Source: Mayamaea pseudoterrestris (Eukaryota > Bacillariophyta > Bacillariophyceae > Sellaphorales > Sellaphoraceae). From it: a DNA stretch of 64,000 nt. A model generated the notes under the pieces. It searched no databases, was not told where the DNA came from, and saw nothing but the letters and a program-made list of their open reading frames with translations. Both the position numbers and the translations under genes were made by a program. The stretch covers positions 682,001 through 746,000 of the forward strand of contig BROI01000003.1 of assembly GCA_027923505.1 (NCBI GenBank). The letters are read 5' to 3'. Shown here in pieces: positions 19,400 through 31,050 of this stretch. Every line of letters begins with the position of its first letter. Position 1 is the first letter of the stretch.

Positions 19400-19834
19400 G
19401 CGACGGAAAAGTAGTGTGTCGTGCCTGAACTGCGTTAGGTGGTTAACAAGCGACAATATAAAAGCAAGCGATTTTATGGCTGCCCCTTACAGTTAAGCGG
19501 CAACTGCTTGCTGTACAATAGAACGATCCATTTTGTTTTACCTTTTAATTGTTTCGTGTAATTCTACATGGCGAGCAACGCTTCGCAATTTATTGCGGTT
19601 GCGCTGGGTGCCCATGTTCAAATTTTTTGGAGACTCAAGCAGTTCATCGTTGTTCATTGTAAGTATGGGATCTCAATCGATAACGTACCGGTATAGTACT
19701 TTCACATGGATTCTGCTGCAGCATTTAGCGAGTGTCGTAACAGCACTGATTGCGACATCGACGACCGACGCGACGAGCTTCTCCATTCCATCACTCGATG
19801 GCATGCCGCAAAAGCTACAGCTCTTTATGAATAA
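19400..19834. other. Intergenic, 435 bp, no gene seen
   Basis: It lies between the reductase stop and the FIG4-type start. Short frames here show no family signal. Probably a 3' UTR plus promoter. Confidence 0.4.
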
Positions 19835-22800
19835 ATGAAAATGAAAGAACCAACACTAGATCCTTATTATCTAAGACTGGAAAGGTTTGAGCTATTCAGC
19901 ACTAATCAATGCTATTATCTGGTCGCTTGCGACAAGCACAACAGCACATACCGAGTCCTCAAAATTGATCGCACGCTGATCGAACGTCCTCCTGATCATC
20001 GACATCAAGCAAGCAGCAATCCACAGAATGTATCCCCAATACAGCAGCATTATGGAGGTGGATCGTCGCAATTCAGTGCTTCCGATTCAATCACTTCACA
20101 GATGAGCGGCAGCTTCATGGACGTGAATGCATTGCCGTCATCCTCCGATCAGTCGCAGCACACTCCAAAGCCCACGCTTCGTCCTTTGAAAGATTTTTTG
20201 ACCGAAGATCCAAATGTTTATACGCAAGAAGAGATTAAGGATATGCTTGACATGATACACGACGGAAATCGCATGGCTGCCCAGCAATCCACAGCGTCGC
20301 CTCGCCATGCCAAGGACAAGACAAACTCGCAAAGCAGCAACAGCGCATCGGGTGCAGGAGGTCTCAAACCAATGGTCAAGGCCTATGGCATTGTCGGCTT
20401 TATTCGCTTTTTGGACTGTTACTACTTGACTCTTGTAACAAAGCGATCCAAAGTCGGAAGTCTCGGTGGGGGACACTGCATTTACACCATTAAGAATACG
20501 GAAACCATTGCGTTGAAACCGGCGCATGGAAAGTATCAGCAACAGCAGCAACAAGCTCAATACGCACAGCAACAACAAGTCGTACATGCATCATCATTGT
20601 GGGGGACGCCTGGAAGTGGCAGTCAGACTGCAACCGGTGGAGCAACTGGTGTGAACCAAGCTCCATTTTCAGACGAAGCTGCTGCAGCGCTGGCGGCGGC
20701 TGATCCATCCAGTGTCTTGCTTTCCATGTGGAATCGCGGCAAGCGCAGTGTTGGGCTTGGTCTCTCCAACCGCGAAATCGCGGAGCTGCGTTATCAGGGA
20801 TTGTACCAAGTTGTCGACTTGCAAAAGAATTTTTACTTTTCGTATAGCTACGACTTGACCCGAACTTTGCAGGAAAACTTTTTAGCCGCAACGACGCAGC
20901 CATTTCCGCCGCCGCCATGCAAGGAAATGTACTCGTGGAATCATTTCTTGACACAAGAGTTTGAAGCCTGCCTAGATCCACTGACGAGCTTTTACTGGAT
21001 CATGCCAATCATTCATGGAAGCTTCATACAGAACAAGGTGCTCGACTATGGCAAATCGCTCAATCTTGTTCTCATGGCTCGTCGATCGCGACACTTTGCT
21101 GGGACGCGGTATTTGAAGCGTGGCGTCAGTGAGGAAGGCAAAGTGGCCAATGATGTGGAGCACGAACAAATTATTCAAGACGAGACCATATCAAGTGCTA
21201 CTGGGGTATTTTCGTCGTATATACAGATGCGCGGTTCCATTCCAACCTTTTGGACGCAGGAAAGCAGTGTTACCATGCCCAAGCCACCAATCGAGATCAA
21301 TCGAGTTGACCCTTCGTACTCTGCAACACAAACGCATTTTGAAGACTTGCTGAAACGATACTCTTATCCAGTGATCGTTCTGGATCTCGTCAAGCAGAGT
21401 GAGAAAAGGGAGCGAGAGGTTCGCGTCGGGAACGAGTTTCGACATGCTATCGATTACATCAATCAGACGATGGACGACGAGCATAAGATTCGCTACTGTG
21501 CTCTTGACTATAGTGTACGTTGTAACTTGCCGACATTTGTCGTTGAAGCACGTTGTCTCGTTTAGTGAGCTCAAATTTGTATCTACGCCCTTCTCCTTTC
21601 ACTGCAGCACATCAGCAAACATAGAAATTTGGATGTCCTTGAATCTTTGGACGACGTTTCTACGTGGGCCGTGAATATGACGGGCTTCTTCTGTTCGGCG
21701 CCGAAATGGAAAATCTTACCTGAAGGTATTGTTAAACCCTTTACCGAGAACGATGCGGTCGGAGCGCGTCAACTTTCGGATCAGCTCGGTATTCCTATAT
21801 TTCCATTGGAGCAATCTGGAATTTTGAGGACGAACTGCATTGACTGCCTTGATAGAACTAATGTCGCTCAGGCCAAAGCTGGCGTCGATGCCATAGGCCA
21901 CCAGCTTGTAGTAATGGGCATTCGGTCGCAACCAAAGCTTGATCCGAACTCCAATATTGTTAACGTTCTCATGAATATGTATATCGTGGTCGGTGACTCT
22001 ATTGCGCTGCAATACGGGGGAAGTGAAGCACACAAGAAGGTGACTGCGGGTAAAGGCGAAACAGCAATGAATATATCTGGTCCAATTGGCAAGCACAAGG
22101 AGCTGCTTACATCTATTCGCAGATACTATAGCAACGCCTTTACTGATCGACTGAAGCAAGATGCCATGAATCTTTTTCTCGGTTACTACATTCCACACCA
22201 TCACACCATCCCTTTGTGGGAGATGGAAACAGACTTTTATCTTCACAACTTTCATGTGAGTGCCGACAGAGGTACGATGTATTCAATGAAGACTTACCAG
22301 CGGAGCTTCGGGGTGGATTGGAAACCAACTCGCTTGTCAAATGTTGCAAAGATGGTATCGTCAAGCGACAAGGTGGCTGCTCACCAGCAAACGCAAAACA
22401 ATCAGCAGACTGAGCGTGAAAGTATTGTCAAAGTGCGGAGTCGCTGCCAGCTACAAAAGACGACTTTATCTGGTTGGTGGAGGGCTGCACTACAGTATCA
22501 CATGCAAGAAAGGCTCTGGTTTCATCTTGGCCAAAGTCAGATTGATGCCATTGTTCCATCGAGATTCGATATACTCTACCAGCCGGAGAAGCTCAGCCAG
22601 TTCGACCGCCTTTTCTTACGCGACTGGGCAAAACCAGTGCGTCGAAGTCGCTCGGGTCAAATGACTGATGGGCCTGAGATTGATAGCGAGCCTGGAGGCC
22701 GTATGCGCCTACCACAGGAAAACGCGAGGTTTCGCAACGATGGGGACAGCATTGTTCATTCCTACCGAGATGACCAGCCCATTGACGCGTACATTGAAGC

Positions 22801-23794
22801 AAATGGCTTCGAGCCTCAGTTTAAAACGTCGCTTGATTCTTTCCTTCATCACGCAAAAACTAAATCACATAGCTCGAGAAATGCAAGCTATCAGGCGTTA
22901 GATCAACAAATTGATGCAGTTCGTGAAGAATATCTTGAGTATGTGAAAAATCCGAACCCAATCTGTACGCCTTTCCAGAAAGACAAAGTTGCGGAGTTCC
23001 GGTCGTGCCTCCACGACAATGCACTTCCACCTGACGATGTGACTGGTCTTAGAGTACTTTCCGAGTCAGCGCATCTAGGTAACGTTATACACTCCGGTCC
23101 TTATAGTGGTCTTCCGAAAGAAACGTCGGCCATACAAGTCGCCACAGCAATTCATGAACAGTTTAATGCCTTCTCAAACTCAAGTCGCAGGGATGAGAAG
23201 TCACTAGGCTATGGATCACATCGAAGCGGACATTACCTGGCCGAGATGGAGCTGGATCGACAAGGACTAGGGACTGATGGTGTCATAAGTGCTGTGCGAG
23301 CAGGGTGGAACCACTTTGGAACAGCCAATATGCAATATACTGAAATTGTTGAAGGGGAGGTTGGCCAGTGTCGCAGGAGCGATTTGACTGTAGCTGATGC
23401 GCTGCGTTTATATGTGTCCTCCGTTGACACATCTACTACTTTATCTGCCGCGGATTTGAATTTCGTTAGTGGCTGTAATGTGAATCCATCAGTTCGGCGA
23501 CCCAAGGATCGAGCAGACACTGTTCCGCGCACAGATACGTTACTCCAGAAAGCCGAGTGTGTAGGCCTTTCTGTCATTCCACATTCTGAGATGGTGGGAT
23601 GCAATGTCGAGCCCCTGTTTCGGTTTGGACGAATGCGAAATGTACCAGCTGGTTATGAACAAATAAACGAGGATATGTTTGCTAAAAAAGACAACAAGTT
23701 CATGGTACTTAACGGAGCAGGTATTGATTCTTGGAAGGACTCGCAACCGGTTACAAAAATAACCTGTTGCCATGATGATGTGTCTGATCAATGA
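19835..23794 (+). CDS. FIG4/SAC3-type polyphosphoinositide phosphatase, two exons
   Basis: FIG4 dephosphorylates PI(3,5)P2 on endosomal and vacuolar membranes, working with the PIKfyve/Fab1 and Vac14 complex. The N-terminus (LERFELFSTNQCYYLV...YRVLKIDRT) and IVGFIRFLDCYYLTLVTKRSK are diagnostic of FIG4 among SAC proteins. The catalytic CX5R motif, RTNCIDCLDRTN, places Cys637 and Arg643. An intron at 21515-21607 (93 bp, GTACGT...CTGCAG, phase 0) joins ALDYS to HISKHRNLD and restores the family alignment. The joined product is 1288 residues against about 900 in animals. The excess is a Ser-rich insertion near residues 60-100, a Gln-rich stretch near 235-290 and a long C-terminal tail. The tail keeps FIG4-like DSFLHHA and NP-rich segments. 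Confidence 0.93.
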
Positions 23795-23920
23795 TGTTGT
23801 TACACATTAGTGTTTCAAGTAATTGTCCTATGATTCAAATTTCTCTTTGAACACTGACGCTACGTTCAGCGCATGAGGCAAATTACTATTAACAAGAATT
23901 TAAAATATTAACGTGACGTT

Positions 23921-26900
23921 TTACCAGCATCGAAGCCACGAGTAGATAGGCATTTGGCTGTCACCAGCTTTCGAGAAGTCATCACATACAGATGCTAGAT
24001 CCGAAGCTACTTGTAACAGCTCCTGACCCATCATCTCAGCGATATAGAGACCTGCGTCAACAGGAGACGTGTCGCGGGTATCCATCGACCTCATAGACGC
24101 ACTATAGTCTCGCTTCTGATGTTCAAGGGAAGCGATTATGCATCGCTGGGATTCTCCTGTTGGCGTCGCGACAGGCTGCTTGAAGGATCGCGACGGTCCG
24201 TTTTTAGGATTCTTTTGACGACAAAATCGGTTGCGTCTTGCACGGGTAGGACGCATTTCGGCTTGTTGCCAAGGTAATCGAATCGTCCCCTGTCCAGCAC
24301 ACAGAAAACCACCACCATCATCCACGCATAGAATGCGGCGCATGTCTGTGAAAGCCGGATTGCCATAAACGTATGGACGCGAGGTGTCATCTTCGTCAGA
24401 AGTTTCATCTTCCTCCACTGGCAAGAGATCAGCAATGTCGTACAATTCTAAGCTCCTGCTTGCGTTGAGTAAAGGAGAAGGACTCGTCGAAGGATCACGA
24501 ACCACTACTTTCTTTATAGATGATACGTTTGAATGGCTCTCATTCGGCGCAATTCTGGTCTGAGCAACAATGAGCTTCCAAAGACGACCTCCTGCCTCAG
24601 ACTCAGTATCGCTCGCCGAAATATTCTTAGAATTGCCATTGCTGTCAAGAGCACTATCAATTGTGCCCTCATTAATGATCGGACGTTCGATGAGCGCTTG
24701 CAGAGCAGCTTCTTCCGTGCTTGACAGCTCGGCTTCCTGGTCGTCGCCTGAGTGTGCAAGCTCATTTTCTTGGACAGTTAGCGGCGAATCATCCTTTCTA
24801 TGCTGACCGTTCTCTTGCATGAAAGCGTTCACCCCGTCGAAGAGCGATGGTCGAAATATATTCAGGATGTGGTCCACAGCAGGTCCTTTAGATTCAGTTA
24901 TGATTGACGACATTTGACTGGAATAACTATCTGTCTCTTCATCTACAAAATCCAAAGTAATAGAGTTACCGAAAAGGACTGATCGGTCGTCTACCGTGTC
25001 TTCTTCGCTAAAAAGAGTCACAGAAGGCCATGTTGAGTTCAACCCTGAGATAAGTGAGTTATTGATTGGCTCGACCGGAACACAAGTAGAGTCTGAAATT
25101 GTATCCTTGTGGAGTCTTGAATCGCCTCCATTGGCTGTAACCTCGGTGCTGCTACCCGAGTGCTGCGATTTCAAGGAAGTTTTGGACTCAACGTCGGACC
25201 ATGACTTTGCTAATGCATCATCGTCGTTGTCTATCAAGGGCAACATAGCGATGTTTACATCGACAGCTTGAGACTCGTCAAGGTCGGAACCAGTGGAACT
25301 ATCGTCACTACCGTTTTTAAATGGCGCCGACGAGTATTCGTCGTTAGTGGGGATCAAGCACTGGATGGAATATGACTGCTGCAGAGAGAATTCATCATGT
25401 GTCTCTTCTTGTTCAAAAGTAGCTTCGTCATCGGCTAATAAGGTTGTCCCGTCTCGCGTCGCATCAAAATCGTCCACGGTTCCATCCCTTGTCATTTCCA
25501 TGGTACATTCATATGATGGCTCATCGTGCGATGCAAATGTCGCGTCTAAGTAGCTCGCCGATACGTCGGCTGTCTCCACCATGCCGTGATGCGTACCTCC
25601 ACTAGAAGGAACCGTTTGCATCATCATGGCGACATCAAACATCATGGCCGGGTCTACCTGTGGCGATAAATCCATCAGCCTTTCAATTGATGTGGGACCA
25701 TGGCGCGGTCTGGCCACGGGCAGTGCTGGTTCGTCGTCGTCCTCACTCAAGTCATCACAAGATGCAGTGGGAGCCAACCGGAGAACGGCTATTTCTTGAT
25801 CTGTTGGCTTTAGCGAGGCACCTTTTGAATCGCTACGTTGGAAACGATAGTCGTCGAACATGCTTAAGTCCCAGATCTCGCGCAAATGCGACTGCAAGCT
25901 CGGTTGGCGTCGAAGAGAATCAAACTGTTCTGCATCCTTCGCGATATTCTTTGTCTTGTTCGAAAGGCGAGTGATTTCCATTTCATCTTTGCCGACAAGC
26001 AAGTCGCCATTCAACTTGGTTATTTTGTAGCTTGAAATGATATGATCCGATGTAATTGGAAACTTTACTCTTGCTGTTTCAGCCGCTTCAATCGCCACCC
26101 GCTTCCGAATCATGGCTAGCAGCTTGTACTTGAAACTGGGTGCAATCTTGTGCTTGTCCATGTTTCGTTGAAAGAGCTTTGACGCTGCTTTGTGCATGTC
26201 GACTGAGACTTGTCCAGAGAAATCGAGAAAAGCCTTGCCCAAACGAACCATCGTTTCGTACGCTTCCGATTCAATGCTAGCAAAGGACTTGGTGTCGTTG
26301 TTTGTGCACGCAGTCTTGTCGTCACTTTGGCACGGCGCCTTGTCAATTGTATCACCGGCTTCACTTGATGCTGAACAATTCAGCATTTGCGATTGAAGGA
26401 TACCCAAGATGCGAAGAATCTCATTATCGTTTCTGGTACTTTCATTTTGGTTGACCGTACCCGGCTCTTGTAGTTTGATGTCATCATCAACTTCAATCGT
26501 CTCGACGATGGCAGCAAGCTCGTCCAACAGATGAGACTGATCAACCAGCTCTTCTTCCTCCACGTCGGCTTGTTCTTCTTCCTCGTCAGTAGGCTCGTTG
26601 TTGGATGCGGTGACTACATTGACATTTTCATGTGACTCGCTAAGCAAAGCCCTATCAGGTGACGGCTTGACCTCGTCAGTCTGGACCTCATTTATTCTCG
26701 CGTCATCGTCAAGCACATTCGTCTCCTCTGGCGTTGGCTCGGTGAATAGTTGTCGCACCAAGGATGAAGGCGGATGCCTAGCTACTGGATTGTCCTGCAA
26801 GGGCGACTCAATCGAGGTGGCTTGAATCAAGCAAGCCTTTGGCTTGGAGCGTTCCGACGCTGCCTTGCTAATGGCCTCAAAAGTTTGCACCGCTTCAAGA

Positions 26901-27145
26901 ACCTTGTTACGATTCGGTGGCTTGGTATTCGCAGCATTGGTTGGTGTCTTTGTCAATGGACGATGATTCTTTTGCTTGCTAAAGGCATGCACCCGCTGAG
27001 CCAAATAGCCGCGAGTCGGAGTTGTCTGCTGCTGCTTCTTGCTCGATGGACTTGAAGGGGCCGCTGATCGAATTTTGCCATTCCTTTTATTCTCGTTCTC
27101 TTCGACGAGACGAGCATACGCTTTTCCGGCAGTCTTAATCTCCAT
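23921..27145 (-). CDS. Large acidic Ser-rich protein, unrecognised (1074 residues)
   Basis: A single long frame from an ATG. Residues 1-90 are basic and Lys/Gln/Asn-rich. Residues about 160-250 are very acidic. A more ordered, helix-like region follows at about 290-430 (ETMVRLGKAFLDFSGQVSV, then SFKYKLLAMIRKRVAIEAA). The next 500 residues are Asp/Glu/Ser/Thr-rich and probably disordered, and a helical end (YIAEMMGQELLQVASDLASV) closes the protein. Low complexity and lack of known motifs prevent a family call. The frame is much longer than chance allows and has the same style as the next gene, so it is probably real. The 3' end is convergent with the FIG4 gene, 126 bp apart. Confidence 0.72.
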   Translation of the reverse strand: MEIKTAGKAYARLVEENENKRNGKIRSAAPSSPSSKKQQQTTPTRGYLAQRVHAFSKQKNHRPLTKTPTNAANTKPPNRNKVLEAVQTFEAISKAASERSKPKACLIQATSIESPLQDNPVARHPPSSLVRQLFTEPTPEETNVLDDDARINEVQTDEVKPSPDRALLSESHENVNVVTASNNEPTDEEEEQADVEEEELVDQSHLLDELAAIVETIEVDDDIKLQEPGTVNQNESTRNDNEILRILGILQSQMLNCSASSEAGDTIDKAPCQSDDKTACTNNDTKSFASIESEAYETMVRLGKAFLDFSGQVSVDMHKAASKLFQRNMDKHKIAPSFKYKLLAMIRKRVAIEAAETARVKFPITSDHIISSYKITKLNGDLLVGKDEMEITRLSNKTKNIAKDAEQFDSLRRQPSLQSHLREIWDLSMFDDYRFQRSDSKGASLKPTDQEIAVLRLAPTASCDDLSEDDDEPALPVARPRHGPTSIERLMDLSPQVDPAMMFDVAMMMQTVPSSGGTHHGMVETADVSASYLDATFASHDEPSYECTMEMTRDGTVDDFDATRDGTTLLADDEATFEQEETHDEFSLQQSYSIQCLIPTNDEYSSAPFKNGSDDSSTGSDLDESQAVDVNIAMLPLIDNDDDALAKSWSDVESKTSLKSQHSGSSTEVTANGGDSRLHKDTISDSTCVPVEPINNSLISGLNSTWPSVTLFSEEDTVDDRSVLFGNSITLDFVDEETDSYSSQMSSIITESKGPAVDHILNIFRPSLFDGVNAFMQENGQHRKDDSPLTVQENELAHSGDDQEAELSSTEEAALQALIERPIINEGTIDSALDSNGNSKNISASDTESEAGGRLWKLIVAQTRIAPNESHSNVSSIKKVVVRDPSTSPSPLLNASRSLELYDIADLLPVEEDETSDEDDTSRPYVYGNPAFTDMRRILCVDDGGGFLCAGQGTIRLPWQQAEMRPTRARRNRFCRQKNPKNGPSRSFKQPVATPTGESQRCIIASLEHQKRDYSASMRSMDTRDTSPVDAGLYIAEMMGQELLQVASDLASVCDDFSKAGDSQMPIYSWLRCW

Positions 27146-27596
27146 GGTCGCCTACTTTTTCACTTGTTCGACGAAAACCAAGCAAGATGTGACTTGCTTC
27201 ACCTTTCGCAGTTTCGGTTTCAAAAATCGAAACGAAACTTGAACGGTTTCTCATTTAACATGCGTGCGCGCCTGACGCGCAGAAGACGTTTCATAGATAG
27301 TCATGATCGAAAATTCCAGTCCACGATTTATCTTTTTAGTACTGTTCCATGGATAGTGCCGCGCCAGGCTCGCCCGAGTGTCACGTTCAAAACTTTTGGC
27401 GCAGGGCGTTCCGTGACTTCCAGCTAACAGATACAACTCCGGCTGCGCTACTTTTCCGCGACCCTACTATGGTAATTTTATTTCAGTTCATCTTATTTAC
27501 AATTCTTTAGATTAGCAAGTCGTCTATTGAAGCTTCCAAAACCGCAATCATATACTTAGCAGTGCGTCAGTGTCAAATGCTCGTGACCCACTGTCG
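27146..27596. other. Intergenic, 451 bp, promoter of the large acidic protein
   Basis: Between the 5' end of the 1074-residue gene and the 3' end of the next minus-strand gene. Small frames here have no family signal. Confidence 0.4.
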
Positions 27597-28733
27597 TCAA
27601 GCGATATCACCGGTGCACAAACGATCATCGAAATCATCAACAAAGGCAAAACAATAAACGTTAGACGGAAAGCCTGGGCCACCAGTGTATGCTGTCATAG
27701 TTTCGTCATCCAGAAGACCAGATCCAGAGCTGAATGTGCCGCTGAATGACGACGCCTCGGTGTCTTCGTCGCGCCCAGACGACCACAAGGACGACACAGC
27801 TATCGACTCAATATCCACTTCATTTTCCTCCTTGTCTTCATCTTCGATATGGTTTTTCACATTATAGCTCCGATTAAGTCGAGTCAGCGCAGTGGGCTCG
27901 CTGACGTTGGTTGCTGCTTCTGTTTCCGCAGGCAAGCTAGATTCAAGCTTGTCTTGAGCGCGCGGTATAAGCTCCGTACCATTGACGCCGTTGGTGACAA
28001 TGTAAGTGCGACTCTGTCGAGTAGGTGTTTGAGCGCTGACAAGAGTCGAGGCATCGGTTGCTAGTGGAAGCTGCATACCACGTTCAGAATCGCGACTTAA
28101 AACGAGCTCGATGCCATGCGGACTGACTTGGCATTGATGGGATGGCTGTCGCGCATTTGGGCTATCCTCATTCTCTCGTCCAAGGTTCAACTTGTTTTGG
28201 ACTTCATTTTGAGGCGACATGTCGTGGATAAGTGTCAAGGACGACAACTCCTGAAATGCACTTGCTTGGAGACAAATTTCAACATCATGACTATGGTCAA
28301 TCGCGTCATTCTTCTCTAGTGATGCCGACTTTGTCTTCCGGTTGCTCGAGCTGTTTATTGATGGAGTAGCATCCACTGCTGCCTTGTTTGATAGCTGATG
28401 GTCGACTGCCGGGTCTTGTACGACTTGCTTTGATCGATTTCGCATCTCAACACTCTCGTTCCTGGCAGGGTGAACAAGCTCGCCATTCATAGCGTACCTT
28501 GTCAACAAGTTGGGACCCACTTGGAAACCAACAAGATCCACTTCAGGACTTTCGCACGAGCCAGAATCGATTGACGAAGATGCTGGTGCCCTTGAGCTCC
28601 CTCCATTCTCAGTAGTCTTCGTGGTGTCGCTCATTATCGATTGTTTTCTGCGAGTCAACGTGTGGACGAGACTGCGGAGACGCATACTAGTCGGTCGACG
28701 AGTTGATTCTTTTCTTACAAACCGGAAACTCAT
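27597..28733 (-). CDS. Unrecognised 378-residue Ser/Asn-rich protein
   Basis: It starts at an ATG with a strongly basic leader (MSFRFVRKESTRRPTSMRLR) that could be mitochondrial or nuclear, and an alternative Met at residue 34. The middle is Ser/Asn/Gln-rich without clear domains. The C-terminal 60 residues are acidic and then aromatic (GGPGFPSNVYCFAFVDDFDD). No family recognised. The start codon is only 30 bp from the start of the divergent small gene at 28764. Confidence 0.6.
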   Translation of the reverse strand: MSFRFVRKESTRRPTSMRLRSLVHTLTRRKQSIMSDTTKTTENGGSSRAPASSSIDSGSCESPEVDLVGFQVGPNLLTRYAMNGELVHPARNESVEMRNRSKQVVQDPAVDHQLSNKAAVDATPSINSSSNRKTKSASLEKNDAIDHSHDVEICLQASAFQELSSLTLIHDMSPQNEVQNKLNLGRENEDSPNARQPSHQCQVSPHGIELVLSRDSERGMQLPLATDASTLVSAQTPTRQSRTYIVTNGVNGTELIPRAQDKLESSLPAETEAATNVSEPTALTRLNRSYNVKNHIEDEDKEENEVDIESIAVSSLWSSGRDEDTEASSFSGTFSSGSGLLDDETMTAYTGGPGFPSNVYCFAFVDDFDDRLCTGDIA

Positions 28734-28763
28734 GGCGTAATTGCAAGGTAAATTTTCAACAGA

Positions 28764-29036
28764 ATGTCTGATGTCTCGCTCGACAATCGACGGCTCGTGC
28801 TCGCACAGAAGTTACAACTGGAAAAGCACCAGGCAACTTTATGGTTACGTTTGCTGATGGCACGTGCACAAGTAATTGAATTTTTCGCCAAGCGTGAGAG
28901 AATGCGACTACTGAGCGAAACGAATGCTTTCATGGTCAACATGTCGGCTCGTGGGAAGCCAGATGCATTGGCCCAAGATTCGGTCTTGGCAAGACTCACA
29001 AGATCCGGAATGATTCAAATTCGTCCATCATCTTGA
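28764..29036 (+). CDS. Small 90-residue helical protein, hypothetical
   Basis: An ATG-started frame predicted to be almost all helix and rich in Leu, Arg and Ala (LVLAQKLQLEKHQATLWLRL). No family recognised. It is divergent from the 378-residue gene with 30 bp between start codons. An overlapping antisense frame exists (28730-28999) but has less natural composition. Small size keeps confidence moderate. Confidence 0.42.
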   Translation: MSDVSLDNRRLVLAQKLQLEKHQATLWLRLLMARAQVIEFFAKRERMRLLSETNAFMVNMSARGKPDALAQDSVLARLTRSGMIQIRPSS

Positions 29037-29178
29037 ATATTGAAAATGGGAGTACTTCACATTTTTGCTCACGAAACATATCTTGTATAGTATGAAAATA
29101 CTGCCTATCCTAAACTATGTGCTATGCTCAAGTTCAGCAGTGAGCGCGATGTTATTTAATTTAGGATGTGGGGGGACT

Positions 29179-30258
29179 TTAGTCGTCCAAATTTAAGCGA
29201 CAGCAGCCACCATAAGGCTGACAGCCCCAAGGAAAGCTGAAACTCGACACTTGTGACATAATCTCGTCTTTACCATGAGCAAAATGATGATATAAGATGA
29301 CTAGATCATCCTCAGAGTAATCGGATAGCTCACTGTCAGTGAACGAGATTGATGTTGAAACACTCTCATTGCCTGCCCAGTCCTCAGCCTGCTCCATCTC
29401 CAATAGTTCATCACTTTCGCGTGCATTGGTTGTAGCTGCGCCAGATTCCTCGCCAGAGACATTTCGAGACTTGTCCTCGTCTCTGAGGCGACTTCTTTCG
29501 GCTTGCTCGTTGTTTCTTGTTGTTGTGATCAACACGTGTTTGGGCCGGCCTTCTTTCAGCTGAACCACCAATGCCGTCCACAGCGCCAGTCGTTGTAGAC
29601 GCTGGGCATTGGAGTCTTCGGCTGTCATCAAAGTTTGTTCGATTTCAAGGACGGCTTCGTCTTGCAAGCTTGAGGATACGTGAAGGAGTATTGGGCAACT
29701 TCCATGCTTATTTTGCACGATTTGGGATTCCAAGAGACGAACATGAACTGGCTTGTCTCGTTCCTGATTTGCAATTAGGCGAGTGCGTTCGCAGGCCACT
29801 GAGCGTCTTCGCCTTTGCTGGCGATAACGAATAGCCTCAACTGCGATGGGCGTTTCCATTGTATCATCTAACTCCATGGTATCGAGTGGAGCGGACGGGT
29901 TGAGCGAAATCGCAAATGCGTTGCCATCAGTCGGTTCGTCGTCACTGATGCACCATGCCCGCGCGGGTAATAGAAGAGGCAGAAATTTGGTGGACAATGC
30001 TTCGACCGCTGGCCTCGTTGGACTTATAAACATGTGCCGATCGTATTGATCAGCTTTATGATGAATTGCTGTGACTGGTTTGTCTGATAGCGCAGTGTAT
30101 GCTTTGGCACCTTGTACGTCGCGCGTATCGTTGTATACAATCTTGATGGCCAGTGGCCGTGGCTGCCTTCGAGGCACCAGCGTTGCAACGCGATCCATTA
30201 CATTCATTCTCTTCCATTGATTCGTCCAAACCCCTTTTGATCTCATCGCTGTAGCCAT
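29179..30258 (-). CDS. Unrecognised 359-residue protein
   Basis: It begins at an ATG with a basic head (MATAMRSKGVWTNQWKRMN). The middle holds a helical Arg-rich stretch (RYRQQRRRRSVACERTRLIA) and a possible beta/alpha segment. The last 100 residues are acidic and Ser-rich, ending in FSFPWGCQPYGGCCRLNLDD, where Trp, Gly and Cys cluster unusually. No family recognised. Composition and length support a real gene. Confidence 0.6.
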   Translation of the reverse strand: MATAMRSKGVWTNQWKRMNVMDRVATLVPRRQPRPLAIKIVYNDTRDVQGAKAYTALSDKPVTAIHHKADQYDRHMFISPTRPAVEALSTKFLPLLLPARAWCISDDEPTDGNAFAISLNPSAPLDTMELDDTMETPIAVEAIRYRQQRRRRSVACERTRLIANQERDKPVHVRLLESQIVQNKHGSCPILLHVSSSLQDEAVLEIEQTLMTAEDSNAQRLQRLALWTALVVQLKEGRPKHVLITTTRNNEQAERSRLRDEDKSRNVSGEESGAATTNARESDELLEMEQAEDWAGNESVSTSISFTDSELSDYSEDDLVILYHHFAHGKDEIMSQVSSFSFPWGCQPYGGCCRLNLDD

Positions 30259-31050
30259 AATTCGCTTTAAATGGGCGAGCGGTCAACTATAGCTCCAGTA
30301 CTGTATAAAAGGCGCGGCCAGGAAGCAAACTTCCATGGAGATTCGCTTAACGACCGCTCCATCAATTATTTATTGATAATGCCCGCCCTCAACCAATACG
30401 CAAATTCTTTTAGCTCACAGCTGACATCGACACGGTTTTGCTTTACTTAAAAAGCACCTCTTTCAGGAGAGAGGGACAAAGAAGTTTCATGGGAACTTTC
30501 CCGCCGCCGTTGCCGCATTGGCAATGTCACCGCAAACCTACAAGCCGAGCCCACCAGATTTTTCGTTGCTTAATTGATGAAGACGTCTCGAAGCTAGTAT
30601 CTGTAACATCGACAACAACACTCTGATATGTTTTAAAGGCTTACTCAACTTGCGACGTTCGCATGGCTTGGATCTTTCTCAATGGATGACAGCGCGTCGA
30701 CCAGCCTCTGATAAAACTTCACTTCTTAGAATGATCATACTAGTACCGAGTAAGAAGTAAGAAGGGTTACATCATTATCGGAAAGACTCCTGGAACTTGG
30801 TTCAGTAGCTAAAGGAAATCGAGATCAAGTCGTCCGTTGAGTCCCTCTCCGACTCACGATCGGCTGGCGCGCCATGAAACGGTTCTGCGTCGCAGGCGTG
30901 TCCGTCCGCCAACAACACCCACATCCAAAGACCATCGAGTCGGAGCGGCTGTGCTTGGACGCGGCTTTGGGTCTTGCCTCGCTGTGCGCTTGCTTCCATC
31001 GTTCCGACGAAGCTGCTTTGGTCCCTTGACATCAACAAAAAGACTCTGAA
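30259..31050. other. Intergenic, about 790 bp, with a TATA-like box
   Basis: A clear TATAAAAGG on the plus strand at 30304 sits just upstream of the minus-strand gene start, facing away from it. The nearest plus gene starts 740 bp further on, so what it drives is unclear. A 76-codon minus-strand frame (ATG at 31032, stop at 30802) and a 62-codon plus frame at 30438 are the only open frames; neither shows family signal. Confidence 0.35.
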
